Shown one piece after another: positions 1 through 11,019 of a stretch of DNA of 64,000 bases. The notes under the pieces are model-generated. The model had not been told where the DNA came from. It worked only from the letters and a program-made list of their open reading frames with translations, and made no database searches. Each line of letters begins with the position of its first letter. Position 1 is the stretch's first letter. Both the position numbers and the translations under genes were made by a program. The DNA comes from Thalassia testudinum (taxonomy: Eukaryota; Streptophyta; Magnoliopsida; Alismatales; Hydrocharitaceae). The DNA lies in assembly GCA_037157565.1 (NCBI GenBank), contig JAZHRO010000014.1:74864001-74928000 (forward strand), read 5' to 3'.

Positions 1-1062
1 ATGCCACGAAGCCTGTAGTGGTGCAATTGGAGAACGGTCTTCTGCGGGTGCACGAGAAAGAGCAGCAGAACAATAGTCCCACCTCGGTAAGGCATAAAGT
101 GCATGAGTAGTTTAATTTGATTTTGTCATATTCTCTATTTGCCTCGAGAACACATGGGGTGAGGTCCCTCACCTAAACACAGCTCCTCGTCCAGCTCATC
201 ACACGGATCTGGCGACCCAACCCGATACCCTCCTGAGCACTCCTCGCGCACCACACTTACGCCGGTGTGCCTGGACCCAGGCGCACGACCCAACCCGATT
301 ACTCGGCTTTAGGAGAGCATTCTGAAGAGTGATATACAGAGAGAGAGATGCAGGTGTGGGTAGAGGGGTAGGTTTTGCTATCTTTGGATTGTGCAGGGAA
401 GGAATTGAAGAGGAAAGTAGGGACTTAGCCACTGCAAGCAAAGGAGAAGAAGAAGAAGGAAGGAAGCTTCACAGAGGAAAAAGAGAAAGGCAAGGTAGAG
501 GGAAGGGGCGAAGCCAAAGAGAAGAGGAACTGAAGAAGGAAGAAGAAATAAAGAAAGGGAAAGACAAGCAGAAGAAGTGAAAGCAGAGCCAAGGAAGGAA
601 GAAGAAGACCCGCAGAGAAAAGGAGAAGAAAGAAACTGCAGAAGAGAGGCAAGGCAGAAGACAGAGGAAAATAAGAAGAAAGAAGAAAGGCAAGAGAACT
701 GCAGAGAAGAAACAAGGAAGAAGAAGCACAAAGAAGAAAGGAAGAAAATCAGAAGTCAGAAGAAGAACAAGATGGGAGAAAACATCTTTTTAAGGCGTCT
801 AATCCCATGATCAGACATTCAAATTCCTTCTTTTTGCCACAATTGACTTTTAAAACTCATGCATATATATTTTGAATTAAGTTTTGAGTAACTCTTAAGT
901 GTTCAATTACATTCTTGAGATTAGTAATAAATTCCAATTGCTCCCTGTGTTCGACCTCAGATACTTAGGTTTTCGAGTAATAAATTTTTATTTGTCGACA
1001 ACGCTTGATCACCTATACTATGACGTAGCTAACTGTTAAAACGCGATCAAGCCGCGTTAACA
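1..1062 (+). mobile_element. Element 1: 3' part of an LTR of the element 5/7 family
   Basis: The window opens inside an LTR. Blocks match the LTRs of element 5 in the same order: the CAATTGGA and TCCCACCTCGG stretches, GGGGTGAGGTCCCTC, the repeated CCCAACCCGATT region, the purine-rich tract, and the CTCCCTGTGTTCGACC block at 941-960. It ends at a CA at 1062. From 1063 on the sequence matches the interior of the element 2 LTR (compare 20880 onward), so this LTR was inserted into the 5' LTR of element 2. Whether it is a solo LTR or the 3' LTR of a full element cannot be decided, because its left end lies outside the window. It is clearly more diverged from elements 5 and 7 than those two are from each other. 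Confidence 0.75.
400..778 (+). repeat. Purine-rich GAA/GAAG tract in the element 1 LTR
   Basis: Almost pure A/G on the + strand, built from irregular GAAGAA and AAGGAA units. The same tract sits at the matching place in both LTRs of element 5 and, on the opposite strand, in both LTRs of element 7. Frames through it give only Lys/Glu/Arg-rich or Leu/Phe/Ser-rich runs, which I regard as artefacts of composition. Confidence 0.8.
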
Positions 1063-2388
1063 AATCTGGTCGGGGCAGTTGTGACTACAATGGAGAGGCG
1101 GAGGCAGCTGTGCTTAGGGAGACATCGCCCTACTCCATCACCGTGGTCTCCAAGGCCAAGCTCCACCACACCGTGGGCCAGGGAGGTGACAGCTCGCCGT
1201 GCCAATCCGGTGAGCTCGGCCATCACCATGCAACTACCAGATCATCCTCCTTATCCACGCACCACCAACACCATCTTTTCTTTCTTCTTCTTCTTCTTCT
1301 TCCTTGTTTTCAGAACAAAACCATCCCTGCATCCTCCTTGCTGCACCTCTGCCCTGCAGATGCAGCAGCGTGCAACCTCTTACACGCGCTCCCTCGCCAT
1401 CCCCACATGACCGCCTTCCAGCTCCACCATGGCAGGCGCACGCATGCCCTTGTTGCGCGCACCGGCCTCCACACTCCAGGCCCTAGCGCATGCCCACCAG
1501 CACCCCTCAGCACACCCGCGCTCCTCCAGCCCGCTGGACCGCCCTCCAACTCCACCGCGACAAGTGCGCACACACCCTCACTGTGCTTCCTAGCCATTCT
1601 GGCACACACACACCGCTTGCAGTAGCAATACCGTGCGTGCCCTCCTCATAGCAACTCCACTCTCATGCAAAGCGCACTACACATCCACCCGCAGCACCTT
1701 CAAGCGCTGCTCCAGCAGCAACAGCACGTCCTCCAGCCCACTGGCCCTTGCCTCCAACCCGCGTGCATAGAGCACGCGCTACAGTAGCCGCTTCGCCTGC
1801 TTATAGCATGCGACCTCCAGCACCTCCAGTGGCCATGCACTTCACCTGCAGCACCAGCTCGCCGCTGGCTTTCGCTTTTCCATTCAGCCATGTCTGATTA
1901 TCCTAGTCTACGCCACCACCACCAAAGCGAAGGCCTCGACCCCATGTGCCTTCCCCGAGCTCCTAGTTGCCGATGATCTCTCCTCCCTCGCGCACTAGCC
2001 ATTGCAACAAATTCTCTATTTTGAAGTTAATTAAAATTTACATTTTTTCCATTGAGGGGAAAGGTATTTTTAGTTAATAATATTCTATTCAGCTAATTTT
2101 ATGAGCATCTCCCTCTTGTTTTGCATAACTACAATATCAGCATGATTTTATCATATTATCTCAATTGAAAAGTGATTTTGATCTGATTTCTTGACGAAAC
2201 TAATCATGAACATATGTTTCTAACTGGTGCAAGTTTAAATAGGTCATTGCCTCCCTGTGGATATGACCCACTCTCCTGTGAGTGGTTTAATTTTAATTCT
2301 AATTGTTTTGATTAGTCGATTTTCCACCACTTAGAAATATGACAAATCTTCTTAATCATCATTTTCGAAAGTGAAAATCGACTCATCA
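1063..2388 (+). repeat. 5' LTR of element 2 (3' part)
   Basis: Matches 20885-22244 with many substitutions and small indels. It includes a CT-rich stretch near 1276-1310 and the conserved block CTCCCTGTGGATATGACC at 2251-2268. It ends in TCA at 2388, directly before a 2-base spacer and the PBS. The 5' portion is missing because element 1 is inserted at 1062/1063. Several 60-170 codon ORFs in it are GC-rich chance frames. Confidence 0.8.
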
Positions 2389-2390
2389 AA

Positions 2391-2408
2391 TGGCGTTGTT
2401 GCCAGGGA
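2391..2408 (+). other. Primer binding site of element 2 (tRNA-Asp type)
   Basis: TGGCGTTGTTGCCAGGGA lies two bases after the LTR end. It differs at three positions from TGGCGCCGTTGCCGGGGA, the complement of the plant tRNA-Asp(GTC) 3' end including CCA. All three differences are transitions, as expected for an old methylated copy. Confidence 0.8.
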
Positions 2409-3232
2409 GGCAACGAGCCTATTAAACTTGCATTCATTTATTTACTGGTTCACACATTATTTTTAGGCGTATTTAACTTTGATCTTTTTGGTGTGAGGTA
2501 CTCATATCTGCTTGACAAGTTGTTGCACCAACCTCAGCTACATCGAGGTGGACCTTGTTTCCACTTCTTGGAGGACATTATGAGCTCCATTTCTAAAGGT
2601 AGGAGCTCGACGAACTGTGGTGGGCCTTGTCTCCACCATTGAGGGAGGACATCTGGAGTGATCATCTTCATCTTGGTCGATTTTTTTCAATAGATAGAAT
2701 TGAGGTTTTAGAACTTAGTTTTCATTGCACATTTGGTTTGAGACCCTTGTTCTGGGGTACATTTTTAGGGTCTGTTCCCTAATTTTGTTTTAGGCCTATG
2801 TTGGGTAATAATTTTCGGGAGCTTATTCCATTTTCTTTAGATCTTGGTTTTTATTTTATTTTGTGGTTGTTTATCATTTTCTTTGTTTATGCATAAGTAG
2901 ATGTATATATAGATATATAAAAAGGCACAAGATACCTGCTAGAAGCTACCTGCCCCTAGGACGACCATTTAGGTGTGAATGAGCAGCATCTAGACTTGAT
3001 TTTCTACATTACGTGCATTCTTGCATCATTGATTACAGGAGGCATGGTACATTTTCTGGACTTTGCATCCATATTTGTTCACGCATTGCATGTGGACCTT
3101 AATTTCAGTAGACCAAACAAGTGGTCATATTTAATTTTTTGAAAAAGGAGTAATTAAAGGAAGGACATTTAAAAACAAAGGACATGAATTTGAAACTTGG
3201 CGTGTGATTCAAAATTCAAAATCTTTTATAGT
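2409..3232 (+). other. Element 2 leader, first part; no gene seen
   Basis: Non-coding, AT-rich in its second half. Near 2540-2665 there are two imperfect copies of a segment with GGTGGACCTTGT..TCCAC and GGAGGACAT. The leader is cut at 3232 by element 3 and resumes at 16808. Confidence 0.6.
3228..3232. repeat. Target site duplication of element 3, left copy
   Basis: ATAGT directly before the TG end of the LTR at 3233. The partner is ACAGT at 16808-16812. One C/T transition separates the copies. Confidence 0.7.
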
Positions 3233-3995
3233 TGTTACGACTCGAACAAGTTGTGTTAATATGGTGAAATTATCGTTGAAGTGAGTATAGTAGTTAACCT
3301 AAATTGACCCTATCCATCTTTTTACAAAATTTTTAACCTGGCCTACTTAATTTTACTTGGTCACTTTTAGGCCTTGGGTCAATCTCAGGGAGGCGGGGAT
3401 TAAAGGTGAAGAAGTTTCTACGCCTTACCTAAAACGTATCTCTTCTGTGCGTATATTATGTTTTTGTTTTTTTTTTCTATTTAATATTTTTTTGTTGATA
3501 ATATTGTCCTTGAGGCACACCCTCAAAATTAGGTCCTTGGCTTCGAGTCAAATTCTTCTTGGCTTTGAGCCAACTTAGGGTTTCCCAAAAAATTGGTCCT
3601 GCTATTCGCAAGACCGAGTACCTGCAAGACAAGGATTATCTTTTCTGTTTTACTCTTTTTTTTATCTTTTTAATAGCAGGAAATAGAAGAGAAATAAAAG
3701 TCAGGTAGGTTGCTTGTAGAGAAATAAATATAGTCTATATATATATATTATATATATAGGGGTGGGGGTGGAAGTGGAAATGGCATGTAGCACAGTGTCG
3801 AGTTGGTCCACGTCTAGAAAGACGCAACCAACAAAATGAAGTGCCATGTAGAGTGTAGGATGGATGTGTGGGAGTGTGTGTGGAGGCACTTTCTTTATGT
3901 GGGTATCGGGGAATATCAACAACTAGTGCAAATATTCCCGTGATATAACGCGTGGTGGAGTGACTAGTGCGTATGGATATAGGTAGGTGATATGA

Positions 3996-4360
3996 ATGTA
4001 AATATATATATATATATGTATATATGTATATATATAGATAGGGTTGTAACTATATTGGTTTATATGTAGTTATGTATATATATTTAGATATGTATATATA
4101 TATATATAGGTATATATATACATATTTATAACTAGATATATATGTATATATATTTAACTATATAGGTATAGATATATATATATATATGTATTTATATCTA
4201 TAGATATAAATGTATAAATATATATATATATATATATAAGTATAAATAAATATATATATATATATTTATGTATGTACGTATGTATATATACTTATATATA
4301 GTTGTATAGGTACGAATATATATATATATAAACATATATATGTATATATATATAGAAGTA
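3996..4360. repeat. (TA)n/(TATG)n microsatellite in the 3' LTR of element 3
   Basis: Degenerate TA, TATATG and TATAGA units, followed by a GT-rich run to about 4420. The other LTR has a longer version at 15133-15572, and element 9 has one at 61908-62300, so the microsatellite is a resident part of this LTR family. Confidence 0.9.
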
Positions 4361-5213
4361 TGTATAGGTGTGTACAAGTGAGTGTGAGTGTACAAGTGTG
4401 TGTGTACGAGTGTGGTGTGTGAGTCTGCTGGAGAGTGTGGGAGTGGGCGTTTAAGGCATCGAGGGCCAGTGGGCGTCGTCTGGTGCACGGGCACACAGAC
4501 GCAGGCGTGCAAGGGGCTATGCGCGGGCACTAGAGGGAGCGCGCGGTACTGTCGTCGCGCTGCAGATGGTGTGAGAGCGTGAGAGAGGGGGCAATGCAAC
4601 GCACTGCACTGTGAGCTGGAACGGGAGCGAGCGTATGCGGATGCAAGCACAGGCATGCGCAACTGGCTGGAGGTGATAGTGGCGAGGAGAGAGAGCGCGC
4701 AGTGACCGGATAAGTTAGAAACTCTCCGGTCACCGCATTGTAGCTACAGTGTCGTGCTGAGAGGCGTGAACAGTAGCTACAGTGCCGCGCGTAATGGACA
4801 ACCGGTTGCGGCTGGTTCTACGTGCGCGGGCGTGCTGGAAGGCACTTGTGCGGGTGGCAAGAGCCTGCAGCCGGTCTGCAGCGGCGTGCGCTGCCATGCG
4901 CGTGGCTGCTACTGCTGGTGGTGGCCGCTGCTGTTGCTGGAGCTTCAGACCTTGGCACGTTGACAATGGGGACGAGGGTGTTGAGAGGTGGAAACAGAGA
5001 ATGAAACCACAACGCCCACCAGCTTACGAAGGAGCTGGGCAGTGGTGGAACTCACAATGGTGGTCGTGGGACCACTGTGAGCTTACTCCTACCCACAGTG
5101 TGTCTCTTTAGTGGAAGAGCTACTGCATATGGAGGGGAGAGGGGAGGAAGATGGCCTGGAGGAAGGTGTCTGCGGGTGTGTGTTCTAGGCTCCCTGCGTA
5201 AGGGATAGGGCTG

Positions 5214-5223
5214 GGCTTTTTAA
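5214..5223 (-). promoter_or_regulatory. Candidate TATA box, 3' LTR of element 3
   Basis: CTTTAAAAAG on the element strand, at the place where element 9 has CTCTATAAG. It may be a mutated TATA box. In a 3' LTR it would drive transcription outward into element 2. Confidence 0.35.
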
Positions 5224-5566
5224 AGGAGAAGATGCAACCCCTGCCATGCTGTTGGCAAAGCAAGTCCCGCCATGCTGTAGGCAGAGGAATGGCACGAAGA
5301 TGTGCATGCCCATGCCCTGAGCCACGTGATGGAGTAGAAATTAAAAGTCAAAATAAAAAACAAAAATGATGATGGTGAATTTGCAGTGCAACCCTTGATG
5401 AAGATGTTAATTACATGGCCAATTATTTGCATTATCCTCCCCTCTCAAATAAATGCATGCATGTGTCAATTTTACAAATGCAACTATAGCTTCCTAATAT
5501 GCAATGGCAGTGCTAGGAAATAACACAATATGGCATATTTATTGGTGTATTTTTGCTGTGCAATCA

Positions 5567-5600
5567 TACCCCCATGCCTATCTTTTGCTAGTCCCTAGCA
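5567..5600 (-). other. Terminal polypurine tract of element 3
   Basis: On the element strand: GGGACTAGCAAAAGATAGG followed by CATGGGGGTA, abutting the LTR start. The purine core next to the LTR is the expected plus-strand primer. The upstream CTAGCAAAAGATAG can form a short stem with an AAAA loop and recurs in elements 5, 7 and 9. Confidence 0.8.
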
Positions 5601-6994
5601 AAAGATTTTGTATTGTATTTAGAAATGATCTTAAGCTGAGGATTTTCTTCTGAGGTGACATGGGTGTGTTTATTTGTTGGATATTGTGAGAACCAATTGC
5701 AGAGAAGACTACCAGTACTTTAAGTCTTATGTGACATAGACCATCTCTCGACTAACCTGGACTCTTGATATTTAAACCTTAAGTACGATTTCCAGGACTC
5801 AGGAGGTTTTTTCCGTACTCGAGGGCTCAAGAGATTATGGCTTGTGCATAGTGAAGGATCAAGACTGACTAGATGAACATTAAGACTCAAGCCCAGGGTT
5901 TCACGAATCTTTAAGTGCAGGTTGGTCCCAGTTTCAGCTCGTGTCTTTGGATTAACCCTTAAAAAGATGACGGAAAACTCAACTCCCATTTTATTACATT
6001 TGTGGCTCAAAGAATATATGGTAGAAATCGGGTATTTGTAACTTGCCCTGAAAAACTTTGAGGAAGAAGAATTTACAGACATTTGCGAGATATACTAACT
6101 TATTTGCATAGTTTTTTTTTTTTTTAAAACAAGTGCCAGTATATCTCTTACAACTTTATTTATCGGAGCACAGTTTTCATTTTGGTGGGAGAGTTCCTTT
6201 TTGGTGGAAACAGTTTCTCCTAGACAAAAGACTAAAGCCTGGGATAAAAAGTGTACCTGCACGCACAGGTAAGGACTCCACCTTCCCTAATGAACACTAG
6301 GGTTGGATCTTATGTTCACCTGATCTTTCTTGATATGTGTAGTGTGAACCAAGATTACTTAGGCTCTCGAGGAGAAGCAAACCAATGGATCTTGTGCTAA
6401 TGTCTCAGGTGCAAGAATACGTCCTTAGTTTGGAGAAATTCCAATCTATCTTGTCAATGCTCAAGTGAATTAAGCCAAGCCTGAGCGAATCAAGCTTCTG
6501 TGGCCTAGAAAGTCATCAAAACAGTGGTTGAATATCCATAAACACTTATTGTATTTTTATTTCAGCCTTCAAATCATTACTAAACACCCTTTTTTTTCAT
6601 GCCATGTACATATTTATAGGTGGATGGAAGCTGCATGGTACCATACAATACGCAGATCCTATGGATGCCTATCCACCCCCCCATGCCAAATGATGCTATG
6701 TCCTCATATGCATGCAGGGTAGGGTAGAGGAAGGTCCAAAGATCAGGGAGTGAGAGCTAAGGTGCAGGGTATATAGCAGGGTGGTATGGTGGGTGGATGC
6801 TGGGTGGTAAAGTGAAAAGGTGTGAAGTGAAGTGTATGTGACAGTGAAGGAGTACTGCTGAGGTGCCTCCCAACGAGCGCTGAATTTAATGTCCCCAGCT
6901 GGACTTAGAATGAGGCACGAAATTAGTTACCCTCCAGCAGGGCAACAATTTCTCCAACGGGGGCAGGTTCATGAGTAAGATAAGGTTTTAAACG
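5601..6994 (-). other. 3' untranslated region of element 3; no gene seen
   Basis: About 1.4 kb between integrase and the terminal purine tract. It has no env-like ORF. Landmarks on the element strand are the AGCGCT...TTGGGAGGCA block (about 6862-6890), which follows the coding region in elements 5, 6 and 7 too, the internal purine tract (6676-6709), and a T/A homopolymer near 6111-6124. The part near the LTR (5567-6090) is closely matched by 63522-64000 of element 9. Confidence 0.7.
6676..6709 (-). other. Internal polypurine tract of element 3
   Basis: On the element strand, an ATGAGGACAT block, then about 13 bases, then GGCATGGGGGGG. The same pair of blocks occurs in elements 2, 4, 5, 6 and 7 at 1.0-1.6 kb from the 3' LTR. 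The core resembles the terminal purine tract, which suggests a second plus-strand start, but that role is inference. Confidence 0.6.
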
Positions 6995-7924
6995 CTACCC
7001 ATTGACCGTAAATTTATGCCCAGATTTGGGATCTTCAATTTCAATGGCCCTGTTGGGAAATGGTCTCGAGACCAAGAAGGGAACAGTCCATTTGGACTTT
7101 AATTTCCCTGAAAAGAATTTGAGCCGAGCATTGTAATGCCAAACTTGCTGAGATGGCTCAAATTCCTTCCGTCGAATACGGTTGTCGTGAAAAGCCTTAG
7201 TGCATTGCTTGAAAGTTAAGGCAGAATCATAGGCTTCACGATGGAGCTCTTCCAGCTCTTGGAGTTGGAGTTTCCTTTCTCGACCACACAGGTTTGGGTC
7301 AAGGTTACATTGGCGAACCACCCAATAAGCGTGGTGCTCCAGCTCCACGGGAAAATGACAAGGCTTCCCGTAAACAATTCTATAAGGAGACATACCTAGG
7401 GGAACCTTGAAGGTGGTCCGATACGCCCAAAGTGCGTCAATCAACTTGTTGGACCAATCCTTACGGTCAAGCCGAACCATTTTCTGGAGAATTTGCTTGA
7501 TTTGCCGGTTCGACACCTCAGCCTAGTCGTTCATCTGAGGATGATACGGAGATGCGATACGATGGTGGAATCCATATTTCCTCAGAAGTGCCCGAAAAGA
7601 AGCATGGGTAAAATGGCTTCCTCCATCCGAGATAATGGCTCGAGGGATCCCAAAGCATGCAAAAATGTGGTCTTTGACGAATCGAGTGGATATGACATGG
7701 TCAGCATGGCGTGTGGGAATAGCCTCGATCCATTTCGAAACATAATCAATAGCAACGAGGATGTATTCGAAGCCATTGGAAGGAGGAAAGGGACCCATGA
7801 AATTGATTCCCCAAATGTCAAAAATTTCAGCAGCTAGGATGGGTTGCAAGGGCATCATGTCACGATGTGACATTGACCCTAACGACTGGCACCAAGTGCA
7901 ATGTTTGGCAAAATTGTGTGCATC
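6995..7924 (-). pseudogene. Integrase region of element 3 pol (decayed)
   Basis: Matches the element 7 integrase along its length in one frame with the upstream RNase H. Recognisable parts are the core around WGINFMGPF, the second catalytic Asp in IISDGGSHF, and the third catalytic Glu in AEVSN. The first catalytic Asp is Asn here (WGIN against WGID in element 7). There are TAG codons at 7925-7927, inside the zinc-binding HHCC region, and at 7523-7525, just before the catalytic Glu. The frame ends early at a TAG at 6995-6997, inside a conserved VNG(Q)RLKP motif. Together these rule out an active enzyme from this copy. Confidence 0.9.
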
Positions 7925-7927
7925 CTA

Positions 7928-8983
7928 GTGAAGGGAGGACCAAAAGAAACTGCACTGCAACACCTTGGCTATAGTTTTCCTCCCAAAGAAATGGCCTCCG
8001 TAGGCTTGATTGTGGCAGAAGGATAGCGCACTGGGGAATTTGCTGTCAGGAATACAGCGACGGATGATCAGATCATCACCTATTCGAAAAAGAAGTGGAT
8101 TATCCCAAAAATAATACTTTGCTTCTGTAATGAGATGCTCGCGCTGGTTTTTAGGCCAGCCACGTGGAAGGGAACCAGAAGCAAGGTAATTAGCAATGTC
8201 AGCATACCAAGGTCCACTTACCACATTAATTGCCAATTGGTGCTCATCGGGAAAAATCTCATTTATCGGCAGGGTAAGTCCAATGTGGTCAAGGACCAGT
8301 CTCGAGAGATGATTAGCAACAACATTCTGGGCTCCAGCCTTATCGCGGATCTCAATGTCAAATTCTTGGAGTAGAAGGATCCAACGAATCAGTCTAGGCC
8401 TGGCATCCTTCTTGTGCATGAGATGGCGAATGGCCACGTGGCCAGTGAATACAATAACATGTGAGCCCAGAAGGTAAGAGCGGAATTTCTCCAGCCCAAA
8501 GATGACCGCTAGTAGTTCTTTCTCAGTGGTTGTATAATTACGCTGGGCCTCGTCCAACGTCTTACTGGCATAGTACACCATGAAGGGGTGTCTATCGCGT
8601 CTTTGTCCCAGGATGGCTCCGACTGCAAGGTCGGAAACATCACACATGAGTTCAAAGTCGAGGGACCAATTAGGTGGCTGGAGAATAGGGGCCTTGGTGA
8701 CAGCCTCACGCAGCTGCATGAATGCTCGTATGCAGTCGGGGCCCATATCAAAGGGTACGTCGGTCGATAGGAGATGAGTTAAAGGTCGAGAAATTTTGGA
8801 GAAGTCTTTGATGAATCTCCTATAGAAACCGACGTGTCCCAGGAAGGAGCGGATTTGTTTGACAGAGCCAGGCACAGGTAAATTAGCAATTACAACAGGC
8901 TTAGCTCTGTCAGCCTCGATACCCCTATCGGAGATGATATGCCCGAGAACAATTCCCTCGTGTACCATAAAATGACTTTTTTC
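7928..8983 (-). pseudogene. RNase H and integrase zinc-finger region of element 3 pol
   Basis: Open from the TAG at 8984-8986 down to the TAG at 7925-7927. The upstream part is the end of the reverse transcriptase connection ([27 protein letters not shown]). Next comes RNase H with [18 protein letters not shown] (catalytic Asp kept), the [19 protein letters not shown] helix, and [12 protein letters not shown], where the expected SDH Asp is Gly. Loss of that Asp would impair RNase H. The integrase zinc-binding motif starts with [10 protein letters not shown]. Same frame as the reverse transcriptase. Confidence 0.88.
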
Positions 8984-10012
8984 CTAGGAAAGCATGAGGT
9001 TCACATCAATACATCTCCTAAGGATACGGGTCAGGTTGGCAAGACAGCCATCAAAAGAGGGTCGAAAGACCAAAAAGTCATCCATGAAAACCTTGAGAAA
9101 GTCACCCACCATGTCATGGAATATCGCCAGCATACATCTCTGGAAAGTTGCTGGCATGTTACAAAGTCCGAACGACATCCTTCTAAATGCAAAGGTGCTG
9201 AAGGGGCAGGTAAAGGTGATTTTCTCTTGGTCCCTGGGATCAATTGCCACCTGGTTATATCCTAAGAATCCATCCAGGAAATAGAAAATTTTATTTCCCA
9301 CTAACCACTCTAGGATTTGGTCAATAAAAGGTAGCGGGAAGTGATCTTTCTTAGTTGCAGCATTAAGTTTCCTATAATCTACACACACTCTCCAAGATGT
9401 AGGAGTGCGTGTAGGGATGGATTCGTCCCTGTCATTGATATGGATGGTGAGTCCCGCCTTTTTGGGCATGACATGAATCGGACTCACCCAGGGGCTATTG
9501 CTGATCGGGTAGATTATACCCGCATCCAGTAACTTAATAATTTCCTTTTTAACAACCTCCCGCATGTTAGGGTTGAGACATCGCTGCATCTCGCTGGAAG
9601 GTCGAGCCTCCTCCTTCGTATATATATGGTGAGTGCAATAGGAGGGGCTAATGCCAGTTAAGTCAGATAAGGACCATCCAATGGCTGCCTTGTGTTCCAT
9701 AAGGACCTTTATTAGGTTGCGCTCTTGCTCCCTGGTCAATTTTGAACTAATGATTACGGGGAGCGTTTCATTAGGTCCCAAGAAAACATACTTAAGTGAA
9801 TCAGGCAACTCTTTTAGCTTGGGAGTGGATGGCGAAAGATCAGGCATTTCTTGGGATGAGAGTGTCCCAAGCGGATTAGAAGAAAATAACTCAGGAGGAA
9901 GAAGTTGGCCCTTAGTTTGGCCAAGAAGAGGGGCATCTTGAATAGATGGATCCAAAAAGGGATAGCACCAGTGAGTAGTATGTGGGCTCAAGGTCCCAGT
10001 GTGGAGTTGCAA
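8984..10012 (-). pseudogene. Reverse transcriptase region of element 3 pol (truncated by a stop)
   Basis: Contains the Athila-type fingers and palm: [83 protein letters not shown] and VFMDDFLVF. The catalytic Asp pair in FMDD is kept. A TAG at 8984-8986 replaces the Trp found in element 7 (LSWEKSHF) and cuts the protein from RNase H and integrase. The protease frame upstream is shifted relative to this one near 10,000. Confidence 0.92.
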
Positions 10013-10785
10013 TTCCGCCTGATTTGGCGGGAAAGAAAGGGCAATCCAGTCTTCAAGAGTGTTGATCGGCGATGAGTAGCCCGGATATGACTCACACCAC
10101 GAGGTATGGGAAGCAGAGAAAACCTCATCAGAAGTTCGGTCAGGAGAAGGTACGGGAAAAGGGAGGGATGGGGAATGTCACAATATGTGTCGGTCAGGCA
10201 ATCGTCTGCATTTAAAGGCAATCCACAGCAGTCAGAATAGGTCCCAATTAGTCTGATACACGCGCTGACGGCCATGTCCTCATCAGACATGTCATCCTCG
10301 ATGCAATCGCAATCAAAGTTCTTGGCTGCCTTGAAGATGTTAAGTTTGAGCTTCTCAGATCCAACGACAATCTCAATACAGCCCGACTCGCAGTCGATAT
10401 GGGCGCAAGCTGTGGCCAAGAAAGGTCGACCAAGGATGATTGGACAATCAGAAAGTGAGCTAGGAACTTCCATATCCAAAACAAGAAAGTCAACAGGAAA
10501 ATAGAGACTGTTGACCCTAACCACCACGTCTTCCACCACACCCTTTGGTATTTTGACAGAACGATCTGCCAACTATAACGTGATAGGGGTGGGTTTCAGA
10601 TTTCCTAAGGCAAATTTCTCGAGCATGATGGTTGGTATAAGATTGATGGGAGATCCTAGATCAAGCAGGGAATGGTTAAAATTGCAACCTTGGATGCTAC
10701 AAGAAATAAGCGGTGTGCCCGAATCTTTTTGCTTCGGTGGTAGATTTGATAGTAAAGCACAACTCGCATGAGGTGAGAGAACCAC
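9988..10785 (-). pseudogene. Aspartic protease region of element 3 pol (decayed)
   Basis: Reads through LLDLGSPINLIP, LADRSVKIPKGVVEDVVVRV, YFPVDFLVLDM and [13 protein letters not shown], the retropepsin core and flap of Athila elements. The active site is DLGSP where element 7 has DLGAS. A TAG at 10573-10575 interrupts the frame, and a frameshift separates it from reverse transcriptase near the end of this segment. Confidence 0.88.
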
Positions 10786-11019
10786 CGGATTCTTTGTTTT
10801 CTTTGACTGTCGCCTGGGTGTAGTGTAGTCTTTGAAAAATCAGGCGACAATAGGTATGTGGTCGAGAGCCTCTAGCAGGGGTACCTTGATTTCAACATCC
10901 CTGAATAAATTACGCAGGTTATCAAAGGCCTGCATATCCTTTTTCTTTCCTTTTGGCTCCCTCAGTAGAGCCTCAGGGAATGGGACCGATTCTGGCACTA
11001 ATTTGGGTGCATCGTCCTC

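Larger units (their letters stand above)
3233..5566 (-). repeat. 3' LTR of element 3
   Basis: 2334 bp. On the element strand it starts TGATTGCACAGC and ends GAGTCGTAACA. It contains the conserved CTCCCTG-type block (reverse, around 3372-3396), a long AT microsatellite (3996-4360), a GT-rich stretch and a GC-rich region. ORFs predicted in it are compositional. Confidence 0.92.
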
